Below are positions 41,648-54,591 of a stretch of 64,000 bases of DNA, piece after piece. A model generated the notes under the pieces. The model had not been told where the DNA came from. It was given only the letters and a program-made list of their open reading frames with translations, and ran no database searches. The DNA comes from Nocardioides terrigena (GTDB lineage: Bacteria; Actinomycetota; Actinomycetes; Propionibacteriales; Nocardioidaceae). Where the stretch lies: the NCBI RefSeq assembly GCF_003047265.1, contig NZ_PZYY01000002.1, positions 372,001 to 436,000 of the forward strand, read 5' to 3'. How positions within the stretch are numbered: position 1 is the first letter of the stretch; each line of letters starts with the position of its first letter. The translations under genes were made by a program, and so were the position numbers.

Positions 41648-42019
41648 ATGGCACGCATCGTGGTGGCCGACGACGACATCGACATCCGGGAGCTCGTGGA
41701 GTTCAAGCTCTCCACGCTCGGGCACGAGATCGTCGCGGTGTCCGACGGCCAGGCGGCGGTCGACGCCTGCCAGGCCGACCGACCCGACCTTGCCGTCCTC
41801 GACGTGATGATGCCCGGCCTGTCGGGTCTCGACGCGGTGCGCCTCATCCGTGCCGACGCGGCGCTCGCCGACCTGCCCGTCATCCTGCTGACGGCCCGGG
41901 CCCAGGAGTCCGACGTCGAGACCGGATTCGGGTCCGGTGCCGACGACTACATCACCAAGCCCTTCAGCCCGCGCGAGCTCGCGACCCGGGTAGAAGCGCT
42001 CCTCTCGCGCAGCCGGTAG
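41648..42019 (+). CDS. Single-domain response regulator (CheY-like receiver)
   Basis: A 123-residue receiver with no output domain: acidic pocket VVADDDID, phosphoacceptor Asp in [11 protein letters not shown], Thr in ILLTARAQ, and Lys in [19 protein letters not shown] (41616-41621 region) and GAGGAGG precede the ATG. No histidine kinase is adjacent, so it is an orphan; it sits between rho and rpmE, where M. tuberculosis has no gene. The partner is unknown; PdtaS elsewhere in the window normally pairs with an ANTAR regulator, which this is not. Confidence 0.9.
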   Translation: MARIVVADDDIDIRELVEFKLSTLGHEIVAVSDGQAAVDACQADRPDLAVLDVMMPGLSGLDAVRLIRADAALADLPVILLTARAQESDVETGFGSGADDYITKPFSPRELATRVEALLSRSR

Positions 42020-42046
42020 GGGAATGCCCCGATTGGGCGGCGCGTT
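42020..42046 (+). promoter_or_regulatory. SigR-type promoter upstream of rpmE (GGGAAT-N18-GTT)
   Basis: GGGAAT at 42020-42025, exactly 18 nt, then GTT at 42044-42046: the same spacing as the sigR promoter at 10601. rpmE is a known SigR target in S. coelicolor, which supports the call. The leader to the rpmE ATG is about 85 nt. Confidence 0.75.
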
Positions 42047-42137
42047 GTCACGGGTGGCACACTTGTGTGCTGGCTCCGGTTCACGTCCACGCAGCCGCGT
42101 GTGGACGACCCGGCGGCATTGGCTCGAGAGGAATCCC

Positions 42138-42374
42138 ATGAAGAAGGACATCCACCCGGCGTACGTCGACACCCAGGTCACCTGCACCTGTGGCGCGACG
42201 TTCACCACCCGCAGCACCGCGACCTCCGGCTCGCTCAAGGCCGACGTCTGCTCGCAGTGCCACCCGTTCTACACCGGCAAGCAGAAGATCCTCGACACCG
42301 GCGGCCGCGTCGCCCGCTTCGAGGCTCGCTACGCCAAGAAGGCTGCTCCGGCCGAGAAGGCCGAGAGCAAGTAG
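42138..42374 (+). CDS. rpmE: 50S ribosomal protein L31 (zinc-binding form)
   Basis: A 78-residue L31: [27 protein letters not shown] then [27 protein letters not shown]. Cys16, Cys18, Cys37 and Cys40 make it the zinc-containing (C+) type. The C-terminus is a Lys/Ala/Glu tail. GAGAGGAATCCC precedes the ATG at 42138. A SigR-type promoter 92-118 nt upstream suggests induction by thiol stress, when zinc could be released from such Cys sites. A strong terminator follows. Confidence 0.96.
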   Translation: MKKDIHPAYVDTQVTCTCGATFTTRSTATSGSLKADVCSQCHPFYTGKQKILDTGGRVARFEARYAKKAAPAEKAESK

Positions 42375-42383
42375 CTCTCCTCC

Positions 42384-42426
42384 AGCGCCGGCCTCCCGCA
42401 CCGCGGGAGGTCGGCGCTGTGCTTTT
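42384..42426 (+). terminator. Rho-independent terminator after rpmE
   Basis: AGCGCCGGCCTCCCGC, loop ACC, GCGGGAGGTCGGCGCT: a 16-bp stem with one G-T pair, followed by GTGCTTTTG. The best intrinsic terminator in the window. Confidence 0.85.
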
Positions 42427-42492
42427 GTCGCGCAGAGCGCGAGGCATTTGTCGCCAGCCACCCGCCCGTACGCCGTGACCAGGAGCCCAGTG

Positions 42493-43566
42493 ATGTTCGA
42501 GGCCGTCGAGGGACTCGTCGCCGAGCACGCCGAGCTCGAGGAGCAGCTCGCCGCGCCCGAGACGCACGCCGACCAGCGGCTGGCCAAGCGCCTCAACCAG
42601 CGCTACGCCGAGCTCAGCGCGGTGGTGGCCACGTGGCGCGACTGGCTCCAGCTCGCCGAGGACATCGAGGCGGCCCGTGAGCTCGCCTCCGAGGACCCCG
42701 CGTTCGCCGACGAGGCCGTCGTGCTCGAGGCCCGCCGCGAGAAGGCCGAGGAGCGGCTGCGCCACCTCCTGGTGCCGCGCGACCCGACCGACGCCAAGGA
42801 TGCGCTCCTCGAGGTCAAGTCGGGGGAGGGCGGCGAGGAGTCCGCGCTCTTCGCGGGCGACCTCCTGCGCATGTACTCCCGCTTCGCCGAGGCCCACGGC
42901 TGGCGGACCGAGGTCCTCGACGCCACCGAGTCCGACCTCGGCGGCTACAAGTCCGTCACCGTGGCGGTCAAGGCCAAGGGCACGCCGGAGCCCGGCCGGG
43001 CGCCGTACGCCCTCCTCAAGTTCGAGGGCGGGGTCCACCGTGTGCAGCGGGTGCCGGTCACCGAGTCGCAGGGGCGCGTGCACACCAGCGCCGCCGGCGT
43101 CCTGGTGATGCCGGAGGCCGAGGACGTCGACGTCGAGATCCACGACGCCGACCTGCGCATCGACGTCTACCGCTCGTCGGGCCCGGGTGGGCAGAGCGTC
43201 AACACGACCGACTCCGCGGTGCGGATCACGCACGTCCCGACCGGCATCGTGGCGAGCTGCCAGAACGAGAAGAGCCAGCTCCAGAACAAGGAGTCGGCGA
43301 TGCGCATCCTGCGGGCGCGGCTGCTGGCCGCCGCCCAGGAGGCGGCCGACGCCGAGGCCAGCGAGGCCCGCCGCAGCCAGGTCCGCACCGTGGACCGCTC
43401 CGAGCGGATCCGCACCTACAACTACCCGGAGAACCGCATCTCCGACCACCGCACCGGCTACAAGTCCTACAACCTCGACCAGGTGCTCGACGGGGACCTC
43501 GGTCCCGTCCTCCAGTCGTGCATCGACGCCGACCTGGCGGCCCGGCTCGAGGCGCTCGAGCAGTGA
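42493..43566 (+). CDS. prfA: Peptide chain release factor 1
   Basis: A 357-residue class I release factor for UAA/UAG. GGQ peptidyl-hydrolysis motif in [19 protein letters not shown] (about residue 230), codon-recognition region ([15 protein letters not shown] and nearby), and [22 protein letters not shown] 42493 follows AGGAG by 7 nt. PrmC, the gene after it with GTGA overlap, methylates the GGQ glutamine. Confidence 0.96.
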   Translation: MFEAVEGLVAEHAELEEQLAAPETHADQRLAKRLNQRYAELSAVVATWRDWLQLAEDIEAARELASEDPAFADEAVVLEARREKAEERLRHLLVPRDPTDAKDALLEVKSGEGGEESALFAGDLLRMYSRFAEAHGWRTEVLDATESDLGGYKSVTVAVKAKGTPEPGRAPYALLKFEGGVHRVQRVPVTESQGRVHTSAAGVLVMPEAEDVDVEIHDADLRIDVYRSSGPGGQSVNTTDSAVRITHVPTGIVASCQNEKSQLQNKESAMRILRARLLAAAQEAADAEASEARRSQVRTVDRSERIRTYNYPENRISDHRTGYKSYNLDQVLDGDLGPVLQSCIDADLAARLEALEQ

Positions 43567-44399
43567 CCCGCGCGCTGCGCCGAGCGGCCGCGGACGTCCT
43601 CCGGGAGGCCGGGGTCGCGTCTCCCGAGCGGGACGCCGAGCTGCTGCTCGCCCACGTCCTCGACGTGCCCCTCGGCCGCCTCGTCCTCGTCGACGAGGTG
43701 TCGCCCGCCCAGCAGGAGCAGTACGACGCGCTGGTGGCGCGGCGTGCGGCTCGCGAGCCGCTGCAGCACCTCACCGGCAGTGCCGCCTTCCGCCACGTCG
43801 AGCTGCTCGTCGGGCCGGGGGTCTTCGTGCCCCGACCGGAGACCGAGCTGCTGGCCGGCTGGGCGATCGACGCGGTGGCCGACCTGGACGCGCCCGTCGT
43901 CGTCGACCTCTGCACCGGGTCCGGCGCCATCGCCCGCGCGGTGGCCGACGAGGTCCCGGCTGCGCGGGTCCACGCCGTGGAGCTCGACGAGGGCGCCTTC
44001 GCGTGGGCCGAGCGCAACCTGGCCGGGACCGGGGTCGACCTGCGCCACGGCGACTTCGCCACCGCCTTCGAGGACCTGCTCGGCACGGTCGACGTGGTGG
44101 TGTGCAACCCGCCGTACATCCCCCTCTGGGCCTGGGAGTCGGTGGCGGTCGAGGCCCGCGACCACGACCCCCACCTGGCCCTCTACTCCGGCGACGACGG
44201 GCTCGACGCCATCCGGGTCCTGTCGGTCCGCGCCGCCCTGCTCCTGAGGCCCGGGGGAGTGCTCGGCTTCGAGCACGCCGACGCCCAGGGCGAGCTCGCA
44301 CCGGCCGTCCTGCGCTCCGCCGGACGGTGGGCCCACGTGGCCGACCACCGTGATCTGGCAGGTCGTCCGCGCTTCACGACGGCGCGACTGGCACGATGA
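43563..44399 (+). CDS. prmC: Release factor glutamine methyltransferase
   Basis: A 278-residue SAM-dependent N5-glutamine methyltransferase that modifies the GGQ motif of RF1/RF2. N-terminal helical domain for release-factor binding, SAM loop [17 protein letters not shown], catalytic NPPY (VVCNPPYIP). The GTG at 43563 overlaps the prfA stop by 4 nt, fixing the start. It overlaps no downstream gene; tsaC starts 4 nt later. Confidence 0.95.
   Translation: MTRALRRAAADVLREAGVASPERDAELLLAHVLDVPLGRLVLVDEVSPAQQEQYDALVARRAAREPLQHLTGSAAFRHVELLVGPGVFVPRPETELLAGWAIDAVADLDAPVVVDLCTGSGAIARAVADEVPAARVHAVELDEGAFAWAERNLAGTGVDLRHGDFATAFEDLLGTVDVVVCNPPYIPLWAWESVAVEARDHDPHLALYSGDDGLDAIRVLSVRAALLLRPGGVLGFEHADAQGELAPAVLRSAGRWAHVADHRDLAGRPRFTTARLAR
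44392..44397 (+). promoter_or_regulatory. Possible -10 box for leaderless tsaC
   Basis: CACGAT, 6 nt before the GTG at 44404. The same hexamer and spacing precede the small membrane gene ending at 59843. Confidence 0.35.
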
Positions 44400-44403
44400 G
44401 CGC

Positions 44404-45060
44404 GTGAAACGGCTGGGCGTGACGACCGAGGACGAGCAAGAGGCGGCCATCGACGCAGCGGCGGCTGCCCTGCGGCGGGGCCTGCTCGTCGTGCTGCCGA
44501 CCGACACCGTCTACGGCATCGCGGCGGACGCGTTCGAGCCCGACGCCGTCCAGGCGCTGCTCGACGCCAAGGGCCGCGGCCGCGACATGCCCCCGCCGGT
44601 GCTCGTGAGCACCGCGACGACCCTCGACGCCCTGGCCGTCGGGGTGCCGGACTACGCCCGTGCGCTCGTCGAGCGCTTCTGGCCCGGCCCGCTGACGATC
44701 GTGTGCCGCCAGCAGACGTCGCTGCAGTGGGACCTGGGGGAGACCCGCGGCACGGTCGCGGTGCGGATGCCCGACCACGAGCTCGCGCTGGCTCTGCTGG
44801 AGCGCACCGGCCCGCTGGCCGTGAGCTCGGCCAACACCACGGGCCGCCCGCCGGCCCGCGACGCCGACGAGGTCGAGGAGATGCTCGGCGCCGACGTCGA
44901 GGTCGTCATCGACGGTGGCCCGGCCCTCGGCGGGGAGGCGTCGACGATCGTCGACTGCACCGGCCCGCACGGCCGCATCCTGCGCCGGGGTGCGCTCTCG
45001 CTCGACCAGCTCAACGAGGCCCTCGAGACGCTCGGCGTGACCCTCACCGACGAGCCCTGA
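44404..45060 (+). CDS. L-threonylcarbamoyladenylate synthase (Sua5/YciO/YrdC)
   Basis: A 218-residue YrdC-fold protein: LRRGLLVVLPTDTVYGIAADAF, ALLDAKGRGRDMPPPVLV, VERFWPGPLTIV, GTVAVRMPDH, LAVSSANTTGRPPARDADEV. The KGR and SxN motifs bind threonine and ATP. It makes threonylcarbamoyl-AMP for the t6A37 modification of ANN-decoding tRNAs. The GTG at 44404 is 4 nt after prmC. wecA overlaps its stop (TGATG). Confidence 0.93.
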   Translation: MKRLGVTTEDEQEAAIDAAAAALRRGLLVVLPTDTVYGIAADAFEPDAVQALLDAKGRGRDMPPPVLVSTATTLDALAVGVPDYARALVERFWPGPLTIVCRQQTSLQWDLGETRGTVAVRMPDHELALALLERTGPLAVSSANTTGRPPARDADEVEEMLGADVEVVIDGGPALGGEASTIVDCTGPHGRILRRGALSLDQLNEALETLGVTLTDEP

Positions 45061-46211
45061 TGCGCGAGTACCTCCTCGTCTTCCTGGTGGCCGGCACCTC
45101 CACCTACCTGCTGACCGTCATCGCCCGGGAGATCGCCCTGCGTAGCGGGGCGGTGGCCGCGGTCCGGGACCGCGACGTGCACGACGCGCCGATCCCCTAC
45201 CTCGGCGGACTGGCGATGCTGGGCGGACTCGTCGCGGCCTACCTGGTGGCCCGCGAGCTGCCGTTCCTGTCCCGCAGTGACCCGTTCGTCTTCCGGGACG
45301 CGGGCGTCGTGCTGGTCGCCGGCGCGCTCATCTGCGCCGTGGGGGTCGTCGACGACATCTTCGAGATCGACGCGCTCACCAAGCTCGGGGGCCAGGTCCT
45401 CGCCGCGGGTCTGCTCGTCTACTTCGACGTGCGCTTCTACTACCTGCCCGGCAGCGACGGCTCCCAGTTCCTCCTGGACCCCACCCAGGGTGCCCTCCTC
45501 ACCGTCATCGTGGTGGTGGCGACCATCAACGCCGTCAACTTCGTCGACGGTCTCGACGGCCTGGCCTCCGGAGTGGTCTGCATCGGCGCGGTGGCGTTCT
45601 TCGTCTTCTGCTACGTCCTCACCGCGCAGAAGGACCTCACCCTGGCCACCACGGGGGCCCTCCTCAGCGCCGCGCTGGCCGGGGTCTGCGCGGGCTTCCT
45701 GCCGCACAACTTCCACCCGGCCCGACTCTTCATGGGGGACTCCGGCTCGATGCTGCTGGGGCTCGTGTTCTCGGCGAGCACCCTGACCCTCACCGGGCAG
45801 TTCAACGGCACCGACATCTCCTCGGACGGCAACAGCATCTTCGTCGCGGTGCTGCCGGTCCTGCTGCCGGTGTCCCTGCTGATGGTGCCGGTCGCCGACC
45901 TCGTGCTCGCCGTCGTACGACGCACGCGCGCGGGCCGCTCGCCGTTCGCCCCTGACAAGCAGCACCTGCACCACCGCCTGCTGGAGATCGGGCACTCGCA
46001 GCGACGGGCGGTGCTCATCATGTGGCTGTGGGCCGGGCTCGTCTCCTGCGGGGCGGTGCTGACCAGCCTCTACAGCGGTCCGTGGATGTGGTGGAGCCTC
46101 GGCACGATGTTCGCGCTGACCGTCGCCCTCACCTTCCTCGTCCCGGTGCTCAAGAAGCCCGGCCACCCCGGGACGGAGATCGTCGGTTCGGAGCCCACGG
46201 GGACTTTGTGA
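45060..46211 (+). CDS. wecA: UDP-GlcNAc/MurNAc-type undecaprenyl-phosphate glycosyl-1-phosphate transferase (WecA-like)
   Basis: A 383-residue polytopic transferase of the MraY/WecA family with about 10-11 helices. Motifs: DVHDAPIPYLGGLAML, GVVDDIFEID (Mg-binding Asp pair), NAVNFVDGLDGLASG, FMGDSGSMLLG and the cytoplasmic QHLHHRLLEIGHSQRRAV. It loads a sugar phosphate, probably GlcNAc-1-P, onto decaprenyl/undecaprenyl phosphate for cell-envelope linkage units. The ATG at 45060 overlaps the tsaC stop by one base. In M. tuberculosis the homologue Rv1302 has the same neighbours. Confidence 0.93.
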   Translation: MREYLLVFLVAGTSTYLLTVIAREIALRSGAVAAVRDRDVHDAPIPYLGGLAMLGGLVAAYLVARELPFLSRSDPFVFRDAGVVLVAGALICAVGVVDDIFEIDALTKLGGQVLAAGLLVYFDVRFYYLPGSDGSQFLLDPTQGALLTVIVVVATINAVNFVDGLDGLASGVVCIGAVAFFVFCYVLTAQKDLTLATTGALLSAALAGVCAGFLPHNFHPARLFMGDSGSMLLGLVFSASTLTLTGQFNGTDISSDGNSIFVAVLPVLLPVSLLMVPVADLVLAVVRRTRAGRSPFAPDKQHLHHRLLEIGHSQRRAVLIMWLWAGLVSCGAVLTSLYSGPWMWWSLGTMFALTVALTFLVPVLKKPGHPGTEIVGSEPTGTL

Positions 46212-46223
46212 TAGTTTTCACGA

Positions 46224-46248
46224 GCGGTCGGAGAGGTGTTCCGACCGC
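46224..46248 (+). terminator. Hairpin between wecA and the atp operon
   Basis: GCGGTCGGA, 7-nt loop, TCCGACCGC: a perfect 9-bp stem, 12 nt after the wecA stop. It may end the upstream operon or attenuate the atp operon; there is no T-run. Confidence 0.5.
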
Positions 46249-46293
46249 CCCGCAGCACCCTTGACAGACCCCCTCCACAGGACGGCCGCCACC

Positions 46294-46734
46294 ATGACGA
46301 CCGAGTCGAAGCAGGACACCCGACCGGGTGCCTCCGTGCTCCTCGGGGCGGCCGGCGCGGCGCTCGTGGCGGGTCTCGTGATGACGCTCGTCGCCTGGCT
46401 GGTCGCCGACGCCACCGCGGTCCGCAGCGTCCTGCTGAGCACCCTGCTGGTCGTGGTGGTGATCGGCTTCGGCGTCTTCGTGCTCAACACGGTGGCCTCG
46501 GTCATGCCGGGGGCCACGGTGCTCGTGGCGCTCGTGACCTACGCGCTCCAGCTGGTCGTGATGGCCGCCGTCGTGCTCCAGCTCGTGCGCAGCGGGATGA
46601 TGGCCGACACCCTCGACCGACGCTGGTTCGGGGGAGGCGTCGCGGTGACCACGCTGGCGTGGATGGTGGCCCAGATCGTGGCCGCCACGCGGGCGCGGAT
46701 CCCCGTCTACGACCTCCCGGAGGCGGGTGCGTGA
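46294..46734 (+). CDS. AtpI-like membrane protein
   Basis: A 146-residue protein with four membrane helices (about 18-40, 46-68, 75-95 and 112-134). It lies between wecA and atpB, as M. tuberculosis Rv1303 and the actinobacterial atpI genes do. AtpI-type proteins help assemble the c-ring. The ATG at 46294 is chosen over the TTG at 46261. Identity rests on position, size and topology. Confidence 0.75.
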   Translation: MTTESKQDTRPGASVLLGAAGAALVAGLVMTLVAWLVADATAVRSVLLSTLLVVVVIGFGVFVLNTVASVMPGATVLVALVTYALQLVVMAAVVLQLVRSGMMADTLDRRWFGGGVAVTTLAWMVAQIVAATRARIPVYDLPEAGA

Positions 46735-46767
46735 TGACCCACCACACCTGCTATCGTCCGGTTCGCG

Positions 46768-47010
46768 ATGGCTCAGCGGAAGGCTCCGTCGATGCACTCG
46801 GACGAACCCCCTCACGGCGACCCCTGGTTGGCGTTCTCTTACCTCGTCTCGGGTGCAGCGGTCTACGGCCTCATCGGTTGGGGTCTCGATCGGTGGCTGG
46901 GCACGAGTTTCCTGGTCGCGGTCGGGATCCTGTTCGGGGTCGCGCTGGCGATCTACATGACTTTTGGTCGGTTCGGCGGGCTTGCCTCGCGGCAGGACAA
47001 GCAGAGCTAA
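46768..47010 (+). CDS. AtpZ-like small membrane protein
   Basis: An 80-residue protein with two helices and a short loop: GDPWLAFSYLVSGAAVYGLIGWGLDRWLGTSF and VGILFGVALAIYMTFGRF, the GW-x-LDR-x-LGT pattern of AtpZ/AtpI. Such proteins assist ATP synthase assembly or magnesium supply. TATCGT lies 10 nt before the ATG at 46768, so transcription may begin just before the gene. An ATG at 46792 is a possible internal start. Order relative to AtpI is the reverse of the usual one. Confidence 0.75.
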   Translation: MAQRKAPSMHSDEPPHGDPWLAFSYLVSGAAVYGLIGWGLDRWLGTSFLVAVGILFGVALAIYMTFGRFGGLASRQDKQS

Positions 47011-47023
47011 GGCAGGAGAGAGA

Positions 47024-47845
47024 GTGAGCGTGCACGTGAGCCTGAGCGAGGCGACACCCGTAGCGGCGGAGGGTGGCGACGGTGGTTTCATCGCGCCCGG
47101 ACCCGGCAGCTTCGAGCTGCCGCCGGTCTTCGAGGTCGCCGGCTTCGGCGTGACCAAGCCGATGCTGCTGCTGATCCTCTCGGCGGTCCTCATCCTGGCC
47201 TTCACGATCGCGGCCTCCCGCAACGCGCAGATGGTGCCGGGTCGGCTCCAGTTCGCGGGCGAGACGGTCTACGGCTTCGTGCGCAACACACTGGCCCGCG
47301 ACAACATCGGCAGCGAGCACTTCATGAAGTTCGTGCCCTACCTGTTCTCGCTGTTCATGTTCATCCTGGTGAACAACTACTACGGCATCTTCCCGTTCCT
47401 GCAGTTCCCCACGATGTCGCGCATCGGGTTCGTCATACCGCTGGCCCTCATGTCGTGGCTGATCTACGTCGGTGCCGGCATGTGGAAGCACGGGGTGTTC
47501 GGATACTTCAAGCACGCCACGATGCCCTCAGGCGTCGGCGGCCCGATCCTGATCCTGCTGGTCCCGCTGGAGTTCTTCTCCAACATCCTCGTCCGCCCGG
47601 TCACGCTCACGCTGCGTCTGTTCGGCAACATGTTCGCCGGCCACCTGCTGCTGATCCTGTTCGCGACCGGCGGTGCGGCCCTGCTCACCAGCGGCAACGC
47701 GCTGTACGCCGGCGTGGGCATCCTGTCGTTCGCCCTCGGTATCGGGGTCAGCTTCCTGGAGATGCTGGTGATGTTCCTCCAGGCGTACGTCTTCACCCTG
47801 CTCAGCTCGATGTACATCGGGGAAGCGCTCGCGGACGAGCACTGA
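47024..47845 (+). CDS. atpB: ATP synthase F0 subunit a
   Basis: A 273-residue proton-channel subunit with about six helices. [25 protein letters not shown] contains the essential Arg next to the c-ring, and [19 protein letters not shown] ends it. GTG 47024 follows AGGAGA by 7-8 nt, the best site; it adds an N-terminal periplasmic/cytoplasmic tail of about 45 residues. Heads the atpBEFHAGDC operon. Confidence 0.95.
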   Translation: MSVHVSLSEATPVAAEGGDGGFIAPGPGSFELPPVFEVAGFGVTKPMLLLILSAVLILAFTIAASRNAQMVPGRLQFAGETVYGFVRNTLARDNIGSEHFMKFVPYLFSLFMFILVNNYYGIFPFLQFPTMSRIGFVIPLALMSWLIYVGAGMWKHGVFGYFKHATMPSGVGGPILILLVPLEFFSNILVRPVTLTLRLFGNMFAGHLLLILFATGGAALLTSGNALYAGVGILSFALGIGVSFLEMLVMFLQAYVFTLLSSMYIGEALADEH

Positions 47846-47906
47846 CCCACCACAAGTTTCGCCAAACAGCGGCGCGATGGACGCGTCGCCGACGAAAGGA
47901 AAAGCC

Positions 47907-48702
<796 letters not shown>

Positions 48703-48703
<1 letters not shown>

Positions 48704-49518
48704 TGGCAGGCGCCCTGCGTGGAGCGTCCGCCGACGCCCTGGCAGCCCTCACCAGCGAGCTGGAGAGCACGCTGCGGGGCGGCGCGGACGCGAGCCGCAT
48801 CGGTGACGACCTCTTCATGGTCTCGTCGGTGCTGCGCTCGGAGGCGGCGCTGCGGCGGGTCGCGACGGACGCGTCCGTCGACGCGTCCGCCAAGGCCGGC
48901 CTGGTCTCCGAGATCTTCGGCGGCAAGGTCGACCGGGGCACGATGGACCTGCTCGCGTCGGCCGTCGGCCGTCGCTGGACGGTCTCGCGGGACCTGGCCT
49001 ACGCCCTCGAGCACCTCAGCGAGGTCGCCGTGGTCCGCTCGGCCGGTGACGACTCCGGTCGTCTCGCCGACGAGCTGTTCGCGTTCGGTCGGGCGGTCAA
49101 CGACAACCCCGGGCTGCGTGACGCCCTGTCCGACCCCTCGCGGTCGCAGGCCGACAAGGCAGCCCTGGTGCGGTCGCTCCTCGACGGCAAGGCCCTCCCG
49201 GCGACGGTGACCCTGGCCCAGCAGTCGCTGGCCGGGACCTACCGCACCGTGGCGGCCGCGCTCGCGACGTACCAGCAGGTGGCGGCCACCGTGCACGGCC
49301 AGCGCGTCGCCACCGTCCGGGTGGCGCACGCGCTGTCCGATGCCGACCGCCAGCGCCTCACCGACGCGCTGTCGCGGCAGTACGACCGCCAGATCCACCT
49401 CAACGTGGTGGTGGACCCCGATGTCCTCGGCGGCATCAAGGTCGAGGTCGGCGACGACGTCATCGACGGCACCGTCGCCAACCGCCTCGACGAGGCCCGG
49501 CGCAAGCTCGCCGGCTGA
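48703..49518 (+). CDS. atpH: ATP synthase F1 subunit delta
   Basis: A 271-residue delta subunit, longer than the 180 residues of E. coli, as is usual in actinobacteria; the N-terminal extension of about 90 residues is helical (ALAALTSELESTLRGG). The C-terminal half (QYDRQIHLNVVVDPDVLGGIKVEVGDDVIDGTVANRLDEARRKL) is the OSCP fold. It links the stator to F1. Overlaps atpF (TGATG). Confidence 0.95.
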
Positions 49519-49585
49519 CGACTCCGCCCCTCACCACCCCGCACCCACCTAGAACTTTTCGAGCAGACGAGAGTAAGGAAGACAG

Positions 49586-51229
49586 ATGACGGAGCTTTCG
49601 ATCCGTCCGGACGAGATCCGGGACGCGCTGCAGCGCTTCGTGTCCGACTACAAGCCTGAGTCGGCCAGCAAGGAAGAGGTCGGCACCGTCGCCGAGGCGG
49701 CGGACGGCATCGCCCGCGTCAGCGGCCTGCCCTCCGTGATGGCCAACGAGCTGCTCGAGTTCGAGGACGGCACGCTGGGCATCGCGCTCAACCTCGACAC
49801 GCGCGAGATCGGCGTCGTGGTCCTGGGTGACTTCGACAAGATCGAGGAGGGCCAGTCCGTGCGTCGTACGGGCGAGATCCTCTCGGTCCCGGTCGGCGAC
49901 GGCTACCTCGGACGCGTCGTGGACCCGCTCGGCACCGCCATCGACGGCCTGGGCGAGATCACCCCGCTCGAGGGTCGTCGTGCGCTCGAGCTCCAGGCTC
50001 CCGGCGTCATGGTGCGCAAGTCGGTGCACGAGCCGCTGGCGACCGGCATCAAGGCGATCGACGCCCTGACGCCCATCGGCCGCGGCCAGCGCCAGCTCAT
50101 CATCGGTGACCGGTCGACGGGCAAGACGACGATCGCGATCGACACGATCATCAACCAGAAGGCCAACTGGGAGTCCGGTGACCCGGACAAGCAGGTGCGC
50201 TGCATCTACGTCGCCATCGGCCAGAAGGGCTCGACCATCGCCGCGGTGCGTGGCGCCCTCGAGGAGGCCGGCGCGCTGGAGTACACGACGATCGTCGCGT
50301 CCCCCGCCTCCGACTCCGCCGGCTTCAAGTACCTCGCCCCCTACACCGGCTCGGCCATCGGCCAGCACTGGATGTACGACGGCAAGCACGTCCTGATCGT
50401 CTTCGACGACCTGACCAAGCAGGCCGAGGCCTACCGCGCCGTGTCGCTGCTGCTGCGCCGCCCGCCGGGTCGTGAGGCCTACCCGGGTGACGTGTTCTAC
50501 CTGCACAGCCGGCTGCTCGAGCGCTGCGCCAAGCTCTCCGACGAGATGGGCAAGGGGTCGATGACCGGCCTGCCGATCATCGAGACCAAGGCCAACGACG
50601 TGTCGGCGTTCATCCCGACCAACGTCATCTCGATCACCGACGGCCAGATCTTCCTGCAGTCGGACCTGTTCGCGGCCAACCAGCGCCCCGCCATCGACGT
50701 GGGTGTCTCGGTCTCGCGCGTGGGTGGATCGGCCATGACCAAGGCGATGAAGGCCGTCACCGGCTCGCTCAAGGTCGACCTGGCGCAGTTCCGCGCCATG
50801 GAGGCCTTCGCCATGTTCGCCTCGGACCTCGACGCGGCCTCGCGCCAGCAGCTCGACCGCGGTCAGCGCCTGATGGCCCTGCTCAAGCAGCCGCAGTACT
50901 CGCCGTACCCCGTCGAGGAGATGACCGTGTCCCTGTGGACCGGCACCTCGGGCCGCCTGGACAAGGTGCCCACCGACGACGTGCTCCGCTTCGAGAACGA
51001 GTTCCTCGACTACCTGCGTCGCAGCCACGAGGGCATCCTCGCCGGCATCCGCGAGTCGCAGAAGTTCGAGGACTCCACCGAGTCGGAGCTCGAGAAGGCG
51101 TACGACTCCTTCCTCGACCAGTTCGAGACCTCGGACGGCCAGAGCATCAAGGCCGGCAAGGAGGAGCACGTCGCTCTCGAGGACGAGGACGTCGAGCAGG
51201 AGCAGATCGTCAAGCAGAAGCGGAGCTGA
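49586..51229 (+). CDS. atpA: ATP synthase F1 subunit alpha
   Basis: A 547-residue alpha subunit: Walker [26 protein letters not shown], Walker [37 protein letters not shown], and the regulatory [10 protein letters not shown] near the C-terminus. It has the C-terminal acidic extension ([16 protein letters not shown]) typical of actinobacteria, which in mycobacteria blocks ATP hydrolysis. Confidence 0.97.
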   Translation: MTELSIRPDEIRDALQRFVSDYKPESASKEEVGTVAEAADGIARVSGLPSVMANELLEFEDGTLGIALNLDTREIGVVVLGDFDKIEEGQSVRRTGEILSVPVGDGYLGRVVDPLGTAIDGLGEITPLEGRRALELQAPGVMVRKSVHEPLATGIKAIDALTPIGRGQRQLIIGDRSTGKTTIAIDTIINQKANWESGDPDKQVRCIYVAIGQKGSTIAAVRGALEEAGALEYTTIVASPASDSAGFKYLAPYTGSAIGQHWMYDGKHVLIVFDDLTKQAEAYRAVSLLLRRPPGREAYPGDVFYLHSRLLERCAKLSDEMGKGSMTGLPIIETKANDVSAFIPTNVISITDGQIFLQSDLFAANQRPAIDVGVSVSRVGGSAMTKAMKAVTGSLKVDLAQFRAMEAFAMFASDLDAASRQQLDRGQRLMALLKQPQYSPYPVEEMTVSLWTGTSGRLDKVPTDDVLRFENEFLDYLRRSHEGILAGIRESQKFEDSTESELEKAYDSFLDQFETSDGQSIKAGKEEHVALEDEDVEQEQIVKQKRS

Positions 51230-51231
51230 CG

Positions 51232-53620
<2,389 letters not shown>

Positions 53621-53621
<1 letters not shown>

Positions 53622-54019
53622 TGGCCGACTACGGGAGCCTCCAGGTCGAGCTGGTCGCGGCCGACCGCCTGGTGTGGTCGGGCGAGGCCAAGATGGTCAT
53701 CGCCCGCACCACGGAGGGCGACGTCGGCATCCTGCCCGGGCACGCGCCGATGCTCTCGGTGATCATCGAGGGTGTCGTCGACGTGCAGACCGCCGAGGGC
53801 GAGACGTGGATCGCGGCCGTGGACGCCGGCTTCCTGTCGGTGGCCAACAACCGGGTCTCGATCCTGTCGGAGCACGCGGAGATGTCCCACGAGATCGACC
53901 TGGAGAAGGCACGCCAGGACCTCGAGCGGGCGCAGTCCAGCGGCGAGAACGACGACGCCGCCCAGGAGGCTGTCCGTCGCGCCGAGGCCCGCATCCGGGC
54001 CGTCGAGCGGGCGTCCTGA
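53621..54019 (+). CDS. atpC: ATP synthase F1 subunit epsilon
   Basis: A 132-residue epsilon subunit: N-terminal beta sandwich (LQVELVAADRLVWSGEAKMVIARTTEGDVGILPGHAPMLSVI) and a C-terminal helical pair (LEKARQDLERAQ, AQEAVRRAEARIRAVE) that can inhibit ATP hydrolysis. It overlaps atpD by one base and closes the atp operon. A hairpin follows. Confidence 0.95.
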
Positions 54020-54047
54020 CGGACTGACGAAGACCTGACGCTAGGGT

Positions 54048-54077
54048 GAGCGCACGGACCTCTCGGTCCGTGCGCTC
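54048..54077 (+). terminator. Perfect hairpin after atpC
   Basis: GAGCGCACGGACC, loop TCTC, GGTCCGTGCGCTC: perfect 13-bp stem, 28 nt after the atpC stop. It probably ends the atp operon; a TAGGGT just before it could also be a -10 for the DUF2550 gene, putting part of the stem in that leader. Confidence 0.65.
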
Positions 54078-54110
54078 ACTGCGTTCGGCGGTGGCAACAG
54101 GGAGGCGTGG

Positions 54111-54569
54111 ATGCCGGTGTGGCAGTGGCTGCTCGAGTTCGCGGGCGTCCTGCTGGTCCTGCCCCTGCTGTACGGCGTCGCCCTGATCGTGCGCCGTCGC
54201 TTCCTGTCCCGCAACGGCGGCACGTTCGAGCTGAGCTACCGCATGCGCACCACCCACCCGGGCCGCGGCTGGCTGCTGGGCCTGGGTCGCTACAGCGGTG
54301 ACTCCCTGGAGTGGTTCCGGATCTTCTCGCTCTCGCCGAGGCCGCGGATGTCCTGGTCACGCCAGCAGATGACCTACTCCGGACGCCGCGACCTCGTCGG
54401 TGCCGAGGAGATGTCGCTGTACGCCGGACACGTCGTCGTGTGCTGCTCAACGCCCGCCGGGGGACCGTTCGAGATCGCCATGAGCGAGGCCTCGCTCACC
54501 GGCTTCCAGGCCTGGATCGAGGCCGGCCCGCCCGGCGCCGACTGGGACCGCAACCGCAACCGGGCCTGA
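54111..54569 (+). CDS. DUF2550 family protein
   Basis: A 152-residue protein with one N-terminal membrane helix (about 5-27, LLEFAGVLLVLPLLYGVALIVRR) and a cytoplasmic domain (GTFELSYRMRT, GWLLGLGRYSGDSLEWFRIFSLSPRPRMSWSR). This matches DUF2550, which follows atpC in mycobacteria too (Rv1312). The conserved link with ATP synthase suggests an accessory role, but none is known. GGGAGG precedes the ATG. Confidence 0.88.
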   Translation: MPVWQWLLEFAGVLLVLPLLYGVALIVRRRFLSRNGGTFELSYRMRTTHPGRGWLLGLGRYSGDSLEWFRIFSLSPRPRMSWSRQQMTYSGRRDLVGAEEMSLYAGHVVVCCSTPAGGPFEIAMSEASLTGFQAWIEAGPPGADWDRNRNRA

Positions 54570-54591
54570 CCGCAGCCCCTCCTCGCCGGTC

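Noticed and set aside
41648..42019. The receiver protein as PdtaR, partner of PdtaS
   Set aside because: PdtaR carries a C-terminal ANTAR RNA-binding domain; this protein ends after the receiver.
46261..46293. Consensus -35 box TTGACA upstream of the AtpI-like gene
   Set aside because: No acceptable -10 lies 16-18 nt downstream, so it was not called a promoter.
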